This document shows positions 1-7,173 of a stretch of 64,000 nucleotides of DNA, one piece after another. Location of the stretch: assembly GCF_008905045.1 (NCBI RefSeq), contig NZ_VWMY01000023.1, positions 103,557 through 167,556 of the forward strand, given 5' to 3'. The position numbers and the translations under genes were made by a program. This stretch comes from Streptomyces albicerus. Its GTDB lineage: Bacteria > Actinomycetota > Actinomycetes > Streptomycetales > Streptomycetaceae. Each line of letters starts with the position of its first letter. Position 1 is the first letter of the stretch. Below the pieces are notes generated by a model that had not been told where the DNA came from, ran no database searches, and saw only the letters and a list, made by a program, of their open reading frames with translations.

Positions 1-210
1 GACGCAGCCGATCACGGCGGCCCAGAGCAGGGTGTAGCCGAAGTTCGAGCCCGCGATGAGCGTGGCGACGAGGTCGCCCGCGCCGACGCCCGTCGCGGCG
101 ACCACGATGCCGGGCCCGATGTATTTCCAACTGGACTTGCGAGGGCTGGAGATGGCCTCCCCGGTCGCCGTGCTGCCCGCATTACCCGCGTTATCCGTGG
201 TGTCCGCCAT
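1..210 (-). CDS. NRAMP-type divalent metal transporter, N-terminal part (cut by window edge)
   Basis: The first 70 codons of a minus-strand gene are present; the remainder lies left of the window. The product starts MADTTDNAGN and, after a Ser/Thr/Ala-rich cytoplasmic tail of about 28 residues, enters KYIGPGIVVAATGVGAGDL. This is the Gly/Ala-rich first transmembrane segment typical of NRAMP (SLC11/MntH-like) proton-coupled metal transporters, where GPG is strongly conserved. The usual DPGN metal motif of TM1 is replaced here by GVGAGD. In this family that points to a divergent, non-canonical NRAMP-related branch, so the substrate should not be assumed to be manganese. The ribosome-binding site is weak. 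Confidence 0.75.
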   Translation of the reverse strand, partial: MADTTDNAGNAGSTATGEAISSPRKSSWKYIGPGIVVAATGVGAGDLVATLIAGSNFGYTLLWAAVIGCV

Positions 211-385
211 GCCGATCAAGAAAGCGCAAAGGGAACGAGGGCACAAGGGGGCGTGCGGCGATCGCCACTCGATGTGCACAGCGGGGGAACGGGCGTTCGA
301 GCCTCGCTGCGAGCGCGTGAACGGGCCCCGGCGGCTGGGCGTGCCGCCGGGGCCCGGGCTGTGGTTCCGGAGACGGACAACGGAC

Positions 386-440
386 CGCCTAGGGGCGCGG
401 GGAACTGCGCGACCAGCCACGACGAACCCGCAGACGGGGG
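386..440. repeat. Interspersed GC-rich intergenic repeat, copy 1
   Basis: This stretch reads GGGGCGCGGGGAACTGCGCG followed by ACCAGCCACGACGAACCCGC. It is the reverse complement of the motif seen near 4.77, 6.45, 18.3 and 29.53 kb. The region 211-491 between the transporter and the HATPase gene holds this element and no convincing gene. The two halves, GGGGCGCGG and a CCGCGCCCC-like arm, can form a hairpin in the better copies, so the element may serve as a terminator. Confidence 0.6.
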
Positions 441-491
441 ACGGCCCCAGCGGCTGGGCGTGCCGCCGGGACCGCCCGACCCAGCGGAGCG

Positions 492-965
492 CTACGGCTG
501 TCGCCGACCACAGCCGTCGGACCCGCACGTGCCGAGCTCGAACCAGACGGTCTTGCCCGGCCCGTCCTGGCGGCAGCCCCAGCGCCGTGCGAACGCATCC
601 ACCAGGAACATCCCGCGGCCGCTCTCCGCGGTGCCCGCCTCGAGCACCTCGGGGAGGCGGCGGCTGGCGTCGGAGACCTCGCAGCGCAGAACGCCGTGCG
701 CCGCCCAGAGGGTGAGGCGGAAGCGGCTCTTCGCGTGTATCAGGGCGTTGGTGACGAGTTCGCTGACCAGGAGCTCCGCCGTGTCGCTCTGTTCCACGAG
801 CCCCCAGCCCTCCAGCTGCCGCCGGACCTCCGCGCGGGCCTCGGCCGCCGCCTCGGGACGGGGGTCGTACACGACGCTCAAGTGGCCTGCGCCCAACGGT
901 GGTTGGGGGTAGCAGTGGTATGCGGCGTCGGGATCCGGAAGGTGTCCTCCGGAGAGTTCCAGCAT
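492..965 (-). CDS. ATP-binding protein, anti-sigma regulatory factor type (HATPase_c_2)
   Basis: A 157-residue soluble protein made of a single Bergerat-fold ATPase domain, the length usual for Streptomyces RsbW/SpoIIAB-like regulators. The N-box ELLVSELVTNALIHA lies at about residues 64-78, the G1 box CEVSDASRR near 95-103 and the glycine lid ESGRGMFLVDAFA near 114-126. Members of this family bind and phosphorylate anti-anti-sigma factors or sequester sigma factors; the partner is not encoded next to it. It is transcribed away from a repeat-containing leader (1011-1044) and lies just downstream of a MEDS/HATPase-like gene on the same strand, so the two may act together. Confidence 0.85.
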   Translation of the reverse strand: MLELSGGHLPDPDAAYHCYPQPPLGAGHLSVVYDPRPEAAAEARAEVRRQLEGWGLVEQSDTAELLVSELVTNALIHAKSRFRLTLWAAHGVLRCEVSDASRRLPEVLEAGTAESGRGMFLVDAFARRWGCRQDGPGKTVWFELGTCGSDGCGRRQP

Positions 966-1010
966 GTCTCCAGGGTCGGCTCCCCGCGGCTCGTGGACAC
1001 GGGGAGGACT

Positions 1011-1044
1011 ACCTGAATGCGTACCTGAATACGTGTGTACGTAT
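1011..1044. promoter_or_regulatory. Tandem 12-bp repeat plus inverted repeat upstream of the HATPase gene
   Basis: Two adjacent 12-bp copies, ACCTGAATGCGT (1011-1022) and ACCTGAATACGT (1023-1034), are followed by GTGT and ACGTAT. ATACGT-GTGT-ACGTAT (1029-1044) is therefore also a perfect inverted repeat. It lies in the 112-bp gap upstream of the minus-strand HATPase gene, where an operator would be expected. The cognate regulator is unknown. Confidence 0.45.
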
Positions 1045-1077
1045 CTGTCGGTGTCCCTGTCCTGCCGGATCCCGGCC

Positions 1078-2022
1078 TCACCCGTACTGGATGCGGATCA
1101 GCGAGCCGCTGTCCGGCTCCGCGTCCCGGATGTCGACGTACGCGCAGACCTGGCGGGTGAACCACAGTCCCTGGCCGGGTGCCGGGCCCTCGGCCGACGG
1201 TGGGACGAAGCCGGCGAGCGGGTCGGCGATGCGCTCGTGGACGCGCAGCTCGCAGACGCAGGCGGGCGCCTCGCCCCACAGGAGGACGTCCGGGAGCAGG
1301 GACTCGGGGAGCGGGGACCGCATGAACGGGGCCGCCGCCTCGGTGACCGCCGTCGCGAACAGCTCCGCGTCCGCGGGGGCGAGTCCGCGCGCCCCGGCCC
1401 GCTCGCGGAGGATTCCGCGGTCGGGTGCGGTGAGGCGCTCGGCATCGGGCGGGGGCAGAGGCAGAGGTACGGAGTCCAACTCGCCGACCAGGCGGGCCGG
1501 TTGCTCGTACACCGGGGTGTCGGGGTGGGCGCGGCGGGCGGCGTCGACGATGGCGGGGCCCGCGGTGCGGGTGTCGTACGCGCACAGGGCGGTCGTGGCG
1601 AACGGCGCGAAGAGGAGGTTGGCGAGCGACTCGTAGCGGATCCACTCGGTGGTCTCGCGGGCCGAACTGCCGGCCCGGCCCGCCCAGTGCGGCTCCATGA
1701 GGAGGTGGATACGGCCGCCGGGTCCCGCGTTCGCGGCGAGGTAACCGGCGCTCTGGGCAACGGCGTTGGCGGCCGAGCCCGCGTACCACTCGGTGTGCGG
1801 GATGCACGTGATGCCCTTGGCGTCCGTGCCGAGCGCGTCGCGCAGGAGGGCGAGTTTGCCGGGGTCCGCGATGGCGACGGGGGGCGGCTCGTTCGGTGCG
1901 GCGAGACCTTCCGCGAGGAAGGGGAGTGCGGCCGCCACGAACGCGTCGTCGGAGCCGAAGACGGCCATCCGGTGGTCGAACGCCCCCTGGGGCGTGGCTG
2001 GTTGGGCGGGTTGGGTAGTCAC
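1078..2022 (-). CDS. MEDS-domain sensor / anti-sigma factor RsbA family regulator
   Basis: A 314-residue cytoplasmic protein. Residues from about 15 to 180 match the MEDS (methanogen/methylotroph DcmR sensory) layout: an opening HRMAVFGSDDAFVAAALPFL, HTEWY in the middle and FATTALCAYDTRT toward the end. The C-terminal third (from about residue 205) reads as a HATPase-like anti-sigma domain ending in GQGLWFTRQVC and DSGSLIRIQYG. Streptomyces proteins with this pairing are annotated as RsbA-family anti-sigma regulators. The N-box lacks the usual Asn (AVTEAAAPFM where E-x3-N is expected), so ATP binding may be weak or lost. It lies 88 bp downstream of the LuxR gene and 112 bp upstream of the HATPase gene, all on one strand. 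Confidence 0.8.
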   Translation of the reverse strand: MTTQPAQPATPQGAFDHRMAVFGSDDAFVAAALPFLAEGLAAPNEPPPVAIADPGKLALLRDALGTDAKGITCIPHTEWYAGSAANAVAQSAGYLAANAGPGGRIHLLMEPHWAGRAGSSARETTEWIRYESLANLLFAPFATTALCAYDTRTAGPAIVDAARRAHPDTPVYEQPARLVGELDSVPLPLPPPDAERLTAPDRGILRERAGARGLAPADAELFATAVTEAAAPFMRSPLPESLLPDVLLWGEAPACVCELRVHERIADPLAGFVPPSAEGPAPGQGLWFTRQVCAYVDIRDAEPDSGSLIRIQYG

Positions 2023-2110
2023 GATGGTTCCCCTTCTGTCGTACTACCTGGCTGTGGGTGGGCCTTTCGCAGGGCCACGGGGCCACGGGGCCACCGCGCG
2101 CGGAGACGGC

Positions 2111-4552
2111 TCAGCGGCGCGCGGAGACCCACGCGGCGATCTGGCTGCGTTTGCTGAAGCCGAGCTTGCCGAGGATGCGTTCCACGTGGCCTTCGGCGGT
2201 GCGCCGGGCGATCACCAGCCGGTCGGCGATCTGCTGGTTGGCGAGCCCTTCGGCGACGAGCTCGGCGACCTCTTTCTCCCGCGGGGTGAGCGAAGCGAGA
2301 CGGGGGTCCCCCCGGACGGAGTCCGGTGGAGGGTTCCCGTCGGCCCCGCGGGGGCCGGGGACGGCCGGCCTCTCGGGTTCCTGGAGGGCGTACGACACGA
2401 TCCCCGCAAGGCCTAGCCCGCCGCCGCGCCGGTACGCCCGCTCGAAGTCCCCCGGTCCGACGGCCTCCCGTACCCGCGTCTCGCTCTCGCGGCGCGCGGA
2501 GTTGTACGTCGTGGAGCCGAAGCGGTTGCTGTCGATGCCGGCCCAGACGCGGTCGGCGCCGCCGAGCAGGACGGCGGCGCGTTCGTGGGCGTCGCGGGCG
2601 GCGGTGATGACCACCAGCAGGTCGAGGGTGAGACCGATGCCGATGACGTCGTGCACGGCGAGTTTGCGGCGCAGGGCCTCGCGGGCGTGCGGCTCCGCGC
2701 GGTGCCACTCCTTCTTCTCCGTGTACGCGAGGGCGAGGACGCGCAGGACGTACGAGCGGACCCATTCCTCGCCGTGCTCCTCGCAGACGAGGTGGGCCTT
2801 CTCGCAGACCTGGACGGCGCGGTCGGTGTGGCCCAGGAAGGCGAGGCTGGCGGCGAGTTCGACCTGGTCGAGGACGGTGAGGCTGGGGAGCTGGCCCTCG
2901 ACGGGGTTGCGGGCGACGGCGGCCTCGTAGTGCTCGAGGGCGGCCGGGAGGTCGTCGCCGAACAGGGCCATCAGGCCCAGCAGGTACTCGGCGTGGGCGA
3001 CCTCGGCCGGGTCGCCGAGGCGGCGGGCGAGAGCTCGGGCGTCCTCGGCGCGGTGGCGGCCCCGGGTGAGGTCCTCGGGGCAGCCGGCGAGCAGGCCCGC
3101 GACCCAGAGTGCCCTGGCGCGCTCGTGGGTGGGTTCGGGGTGCGCGTCGAGTGCGCGGTCGAGCCAGTACCGGCCCTCGCGGGGTGCTCCGCAGGCGTGC
3201 CAGTAGAACCAGAGGGTTCCGGCGAGCCTGAGGCCGGCCCGGACCTCGCCGGGCACGGTGAGGCTGAACTCCAGGGCGGCCCGCAGGTTGTCCTGGTCGG
3301 CCCGCAGCCGGGCCACGATCTCCCGCTGCCCCGGCCCGAACCACCTCCGCTCACACTCCCCCGCCACCTCCTGGAACCGGTCCCGATGCCGCCGCCGCGC
3401 GGCCGCCTCTGCCCCGGGGTCCTGCCGCAACTTCTCGAGCCCGTAGTGCCGGAGGGTGTCGAGCAGCCGATACCTGACGGCGCCGGCCCCGCCTTCCCTG
3501 CACAGCACGGACTTGTCGACTAGCCCGGCGACGGCTTCGAGGACGTCCTGGGGGTGCACCGCCCCGCTCTCGCGCTCCCCCTCCCCTGCGTCCGGACACG
3601 GACACGGACCCGGCTGCGGATCCGCAGCTGCATCCGCAGCCGTGCTCGTGTCCGTGTCCGCGCACACCGCCTCCGCCGCGTCCAGGTCGAAGCTCCCCGC
3701 GAACACCGAAGCCCGCGCCCACACCGACTGCTCCTTCTCCGTGCAGAGTTCGTGGCTCCAGTCGACCGCCGCGCGCAGTGTCTGGTGGCGGGGCAGGACG
3801 GCGGGGCTGCCGGTGGTGAGGAGGCGGTAGCGGTCGTCCAGGCGGGCGACCAGCTGCTCGACGCCGAGGACACGCATACGGACGGCCGCGAGCTCGATGG
3901 CGAGGGGCAGGCCGTCGAGTCGGCGGCAGAGGCGGGCCACGGCGGCGCGGTTGTCGGGGGTGAGTTCGAAGCCGGGGACGACGGCGGCGGCCCGGTCGGC
4001 GAAGAGCGCCAGGGCCGGGTACGTGGCGGCCGACAGATCCGAGTCCGGGTCGGGCACCGGCAGGGGGCGTACCTCCAGGAGGTGTTCCTCCGTGAGGGCG
4101 AGGCGGTGGCGGCTCGTCGCGAGGACGCGGACACCCGTCGTGCCGTGCAGCAGCGCGGCCGCCAACTCCGCGCAGGCGGACAGCAGATGCTCGCAGTTGT
4201 CGAGGACGAGGAGCAGCCGGCGGTCGCGTACCTGCTCGACCAGCGCGTCGAGCGGCGGCTGGTCGGAGTGGTCGTGCAGACCGAGCGCGTCGCCGGCCGC
4301 GAGCGGTACGAGTGCCGGGTCGTGCAGCCCGGCCAGGTGCACGAAGCGCACACCGTCCGGGAACGCCCGCTCGACACGCGCGGCGATCCGCCCGGCCAGC
4401 CGCGTCTTGCCGACGCCGCCGGGCCCGGTCAGGGTGACCAGTCGTGCGGTGGCCAACAACCGTCGCCCCTCGGCCAGTTCGTCCCGCCGGTCGACGAAGC
4501 TGGTCGTCTCGACCGGCGGCTGATGGTCCCTTCGCGGCGCTGATCCGCCCAT
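2111..4552 (-). CDS. Large ATP-binding LuxR-family transcriptional regulator (NB-ARC/AAA + LuxR HTH)
   Basis: An approximately 813-residue STAND-type regulator. A Walker A motif GPGGVGKT lies near residues 43-50 and Walker B LLLVLDN near 113-119, with the CEHLL extension common in Streptomyces SARP/LAL-type ATPases. The middle is alpha-helical and TPR-like (LRLAGTLWFYWH, AEYLLGLMALFGDD). The last about 60 residues are a LuxR/FixJ helix-turn-helix: LTPREKEVAELVAEGLANQQ, then IADRLVIARRTAEGHVERIL. I chose the ATG giving MGGSAPRRDHQ, which has GAGGA upstream. A GTG 105 bp further upstream (4657) would add 35 Pro/Glu-rich residues. Ligand and targets are unknown; the downstream MEDS and HATPase genes are candidate partners. 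Confidence 0.88.
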   Translation of the reverse strand: MGGSAPRRDHQPPVETTSFVDRRDELAEGRRLLATARLVTLTGPGGVGKTRLAGRIAARVERAFPDGVRFVHLAGLHDPALVPLAAGDALGLHDHSDQPPLDALVEQVRDRRLLLVLDNCEHLLSACAELAAALLHGTTGVRVLATSRHRLALTEEHLLEVRPLPVPDPDSDLSAATYPALALFADRAAAVVPGFELTPDNRAAVARLCRRLDGLPLAIELAAVRMRVLGVEQLVARLDDRYRLLTTGSPAVLPRHQTLRAAVDWSHELCTEKEQSVWARASVFAGSFDLDAAEAVCADTDTSTAADAAADPQPGPCPCPDAGEGERESGAVHPQDVLEAVAGLVDKSVLCREGGAGAVRYRLLDTLRHYGLEKLRQDPGAEAAARRRHRDRFQEVAGECERRWFGPGQREIVARLRADQDNLRAALEFSLTVPGEVRAGLRLAGTLWFYWHACGAPREGRYWLDRALDAHPEPTHERARALWVAGLLAGCPEDLTRGRHRAEDARALARRLGDPAEVAHAEYLLGLMALFGDDLPAALEHYEAAVARNPVEGQLPSLTVLDQVELAASLAFLGHTDRAVQVCEKAHLVCEEHGEEWVRSYVLRVLALAYTEKKEWHRAEPHAREALRRKLAVHDVIGIGLTLDLLVVITAARDAHERAAVLLGGADRVWAGIDSNRFGSTTYNSARRESETRVREAVGPGDFERAYRRGGGLGLAGIVSYALQEPERPAVPGPRGADGNPPPDSVRGDPRLASLTPREKEVAELVAEGLANQQIADRLVIARRTAEGHVERILGKLGFSKRSQIAAWVSARR

Positions 4553-4764
4553 GATCAGCCAGTCCTCTGGGGTATGAGCCGGAGCCGGAGTACGGGGCTC
4601 CTCTTGCGCGGGTCCCCACTCTCCCGGCTGCGCCGCGGTTTCGCACGCGCGATTCACACCCGTGGGTGCACTTTGCCGGGGACTGCGCCGCGGTGTACGG
4701 GGCCGCGTACACTGCCGGGCTGCATATATGCAGAACGCCCAGCGTGTGCGCTCCGCTTGGGGGG

Positions 4765-4830
4765 CGGATTTGTCTGCGGGTCCGGTGGGGGCTTGTCGCG
4801 CAGTTCCCCGCGCCCCTGACGGGGCGCACC
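4765..4830. repeat. Interspersed GC-rich intergenic repeat, copy 2
   Basis: The sequence TGTCTGCGGGTCCGGTGGGG leads into CGCAGTTCCCCGCGCCCCTG, the core shared with copies at 0.39, 6.45, 18.3 and 29.5 kb. The 492-bp gap between the LuxR gene and the carboxypeptidase contains this repeat and presumably both divergent promoters. I could not assign -10/-35 boxes with confidence. Confidence 0.55.
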
Positions 4831-5044
4831 TGGCGCCTCGTCAGTTTTCGGCCGGTTCACGCTGTCTGATTTCGGCCTGGTCTTGACCCGAACATGCCAT
4901 GCCTCCACGATGAGCGCCACACCCGCATACGGGGTCTCGTCGGCACTTTCGGCGGACACCCCGGCACGTCGCACTGATCCACCCCCCGCTCCACTCCCCA
5001 CACTTCCGGTGATCCCGGATTTTCTGGAGAACCAAGGAGAATTC

Positions 5045-6424
5045 ATGCGACTCAGCCCCAAAGGGAGCGGCGGCACTCCCGCCGCACCGGCCCCACCGCG
5101 CAGACGCGGCCGACGCACCGCCGTCTTCGCCACACTCCTCGCCCTGGCCCTCGCGGCCCCCATAGCCGCCACGACCAGCGCGACCGGCGCCCCTGGAGCG
5201 GCTCCCGCCTCCGACACGGACGAGATCCGCCAGTACGAGATCCATGTGCACGGCAGCACCACGGCCACGCGTACCGCGATCGCCCAGACCGGTGTGTCGA
5301 TCGACGAGGCCGACGAGGAGACCGTCGTCGTCTCGGGCCGCGCGGCCCATGCGAAGAAGCTGCGGCAACTCGGTTATGAGGTCTCGGAACTCGGCACCGC
5401 CCCGGACCGGTCGAGCGCCGCGGACGTCGGCGTGCTCGACTTCCCCTCCGCCGACTCGCGCTATCACAACTACGCCGAGATGAACACGGAGATCGACCAG
5501 CGCCTCTCGGCCTACCCGAGCATCATGAGCAAGCGCGTGATCGGGAAGTCGTACCAGGGCCGGGACATCGTCGCCATCAAGATCAGCGACAACGTCGCGA
5601 CCGACGAGTCCGAGCCCGAGGTCCTGTTCACCCACCACCAGCACGCGCGCGAGCACCTCACGGTGGAGATGGCGCTCTACCTGATGCGCGAGCTGGGCGC
5701 CGGGTACGGCTCCGACTCCCGCGTGACGAACATGGTGAACAACCGCGAGATCTGGATCGTCCCGGACCTCAACCCGGACGGCGGCGAGTACGACATCGCG
5801 TCCGGCGCCTACCGCTCATGGCGCAAGAACCGCCAGCCCAACAGCGGTTCGTCGTACGTCGGTACCGACATGAACCGCAACTGGAACTACCGCTGGGGCT
5901 GCTGCGGCGGCTCGTCCGGCTCGACGTCCTCCGAGACCTACCGGGGTTCCGCTCCCGAGTCCGCGCCCGAGGTGAAGGTCGTCGCCGACTTCGTGCGCAG
6001 CCGGGTGGTCGGCGGCACGCAGCAGATCAAGGCGGGCGTCGACTTCCACACGTACAGCGAGCTGGTGCTGTGGCCGTTCGGCTACACGACCGCGGACACG
6101 ACCACTGGTATGACGGCCGACGATCGCAACGCCTTCGCCGCGGTCGGGCAGAAGATGGCCGCCAGTAACGGGTACACGGCCGAGCAGTCCAGCGACCTTT
6201 ACATCACCGACGGGTCGATCGACGACTATCTGTGGGGCAGCCAGAAGATCTTCGGCTACACCTTCGAGATGTATCCCTCGTCCAGTGGCGGGGGTGGTTT
6301 CTACCCGCCCGACGAGGTCATCGAGCGGGAGACGTCGCGTAACCGGGACGCGGTGCTGCAGTTGCTGGAGAACGCCGACTGCATGTACCGGTCCATCGGG
6401 AAGGAAGCGCAGTACTGCAGTTGA
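5045..6424 (+). CDS. Secreted M14 family zinc carboxypeptidase
   Basis: 459 residues. The chosen ATG is preceded by AAGGAG at a good distance; an in-frame ATG 162 bp upstream would place the signal peptide internally. A twin-basic N-terminus (RRRGRR) and a hydrophobic run (FATLLALALAAPIAA) form a signal peptide. A propeptide-like region follows up to about residue 120 (AHAKKLRQLGYEVSELG). The catalytic domain has the zinc motif HAREH (H-x-x-E), substrate-binding NPDG and DMNRNW, the third zinc ligand in GVDFHTYSEL, and the general-base glutamate in YTFEMYPSS. A paired CC (WGCCGGSSGS) and late CMYRSIGKEAQYC suggest disulfides. It should release C-terminal residues from extracellular peptides. 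Confidence 0.92.
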   Translation: MRLSPKGSGGTPAAPAPPRRRGRRTAVFATLLALALAAPIAATTSATGAPGAAPASDTDEIRQYEIHVHGSTTATRTAIAQTGVSIDEADEETVVVSGRAAHAKKLRQLGYEVSELGTAPDRSSAADVGVLDFPSADSRYHNYAEMNTEIDQRLSAYPSIMSKRVIGKSYQGRDIVAIKISDNVATDESEPEVLFTHHQHAREHLTVEMALYLMRELGAGYGSDSRVTNMVNNREIWIVPDLNPDGGEYDIASGAYRSWRKNRQPNSGSSYVGTDMNRNWNYRWGCCGGSSGSTSSETYRGSAPESAPEVKVVADFVRSRVVGGTQQIKAGVDFHTYSELVLWPFGYTTADTTTGMTADDRNAFAAVGQKMAASNGYTAEQSSDLYITDGSIDDYLWGSQKIFGYTFEMYPSSSGGGGFYPPDEVIERETSRNRDAVLQLLENADCMYRSIGKEAQYCS

Positions 6425-6437
6425 TCAATGATTCGGT

Positions 6438-6490
6438 CGTGGGGAACTGCGGGGCCGTTGTGGCTGGTCGCGCAGTTCCCCACGCCCCTT
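6438..6490. repeat. Interspersed GC-rich intergenic repeat, copy 3
   Basis: GTGGGGAACTGCG and, 30 bp on, CGCAGTTCCCCACGCCCCTT form an inverted pair with near-complementary arms. They sit between the convergent carboxypeptidase and the acidic unknown gene, a position fitting a bidirectional terminator. Confidence 0.6.
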
Positions 6491-6503
6491 GCTGAGTGTC
6501 CCT

Positions 6504-7115
6504 TTACGGGGCGCTGTCCTCGCTGTCTTCGCTGTCATCGAAATAGGAGTCCAAGACCTCGTCCAGTTGGGTCTCCCACTCCTTGAAGCGGGACCTGGCC
6601 GTTGCCTCGATCTCGATCGGGTACCAGCGGCGGTCGGGTGTGTGCACCGTGATGGTGAACCGCTTCCCGAAGCGTGGGGACTCGGTCTCGACGGCGCCGA
6701 TCTCGTCCCAGCGGAACTCGGCCTCCTGGTCGTCCAAGCGCAGACGTACGCCGCTGTGGTCGGCGACGACCTTCGCGCGGCGGTCGGAGGCCTCGAAGAC
6801 GGGGCCGCCCTCCGGAGCCTTTGCCGGCTCCACGGGCTCTTCGGGCTCGTCGGGCCCTTCGGGTCCTTCAGGTCCTTCACCGGAAGGCTCGTCGCCGGGC
6901 TTCTCCTTGGAGGCCGCCTCATCGGAGGCGGCCTCATCGCCAGGCGAAGCCTCCTCGACGGCCTCTTCGGAGGCCTCCGGCTCAGTGGCCTCGGTGCCCC
7001 CCGGCTTGGTGTCCTTCGGCTCGGCGGGGCGCGGGCCCGTGATGCCGGGCACGAACGCCGGGTCGACCGCGGCGCCTTGCAGGGGCGGGATGTTGGGTCC
7101 TATGCGCTGCTCCAC
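6504..7115 (-). CDS. Acidic protein of unknown function with a disordered N-terminal half
   Basis: 203 residues; I do not recognise the family. Residues 1-108 are low-complexity and rich in Glu, Pro, Gly, Ala and Ser (for example EEAVEEASPGDEAAS and PEGPEGPDEPEEPVEPAK), so probably unstructured. Residues about 110-190 look like a compact beta-rich domain (AKVVADHSGVRLRLDD, FRWDEIGAVETES, RFTITVHTPDRRWYPIEIEA), reminiscent of PH-like membrane-associated bacterial domains. It ends in an acidic tail, FDDSEDSEDSAP. There is no signal peptide or membrane segment. The gene is convergent with the carboxypeptidase and 58 bp downstream of the GntP permease gene on its far side. Confidence 0.65.
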   Translation of the reverse strand: MEQRIGPNIPPLQGAAVDPAFVPGITGPRPAEPKDTKPGGTEATEPEASEEAVEEASPGDEAASDEAASKEKPGDEPSGEGPEGPEGPDEPEEPVEPAKAPEGGPVFEASDRRAKVVADHSGVRLRLDDQEAEFRWDEIGAVETESPRFGKRFTITVHTPDRRWYPIEIEATARSRFKEWETQLDEVLDSYFDDSEDSEDSAP

Positions 7116-7173
7116 AGCGGGCAGTATGGTCGACGATCCTGTGTCGAGAACAGCCGGTCCCCGGTTCGTCCCG

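Noticed and set aside
3554..4543. Long open frame on the plus strand opposite the LuxR regulator
   Set aside because: It is the antisense shadow of a high-GC coding gene. It has no domain sense, and codon third positions follow the minus-strand gene.
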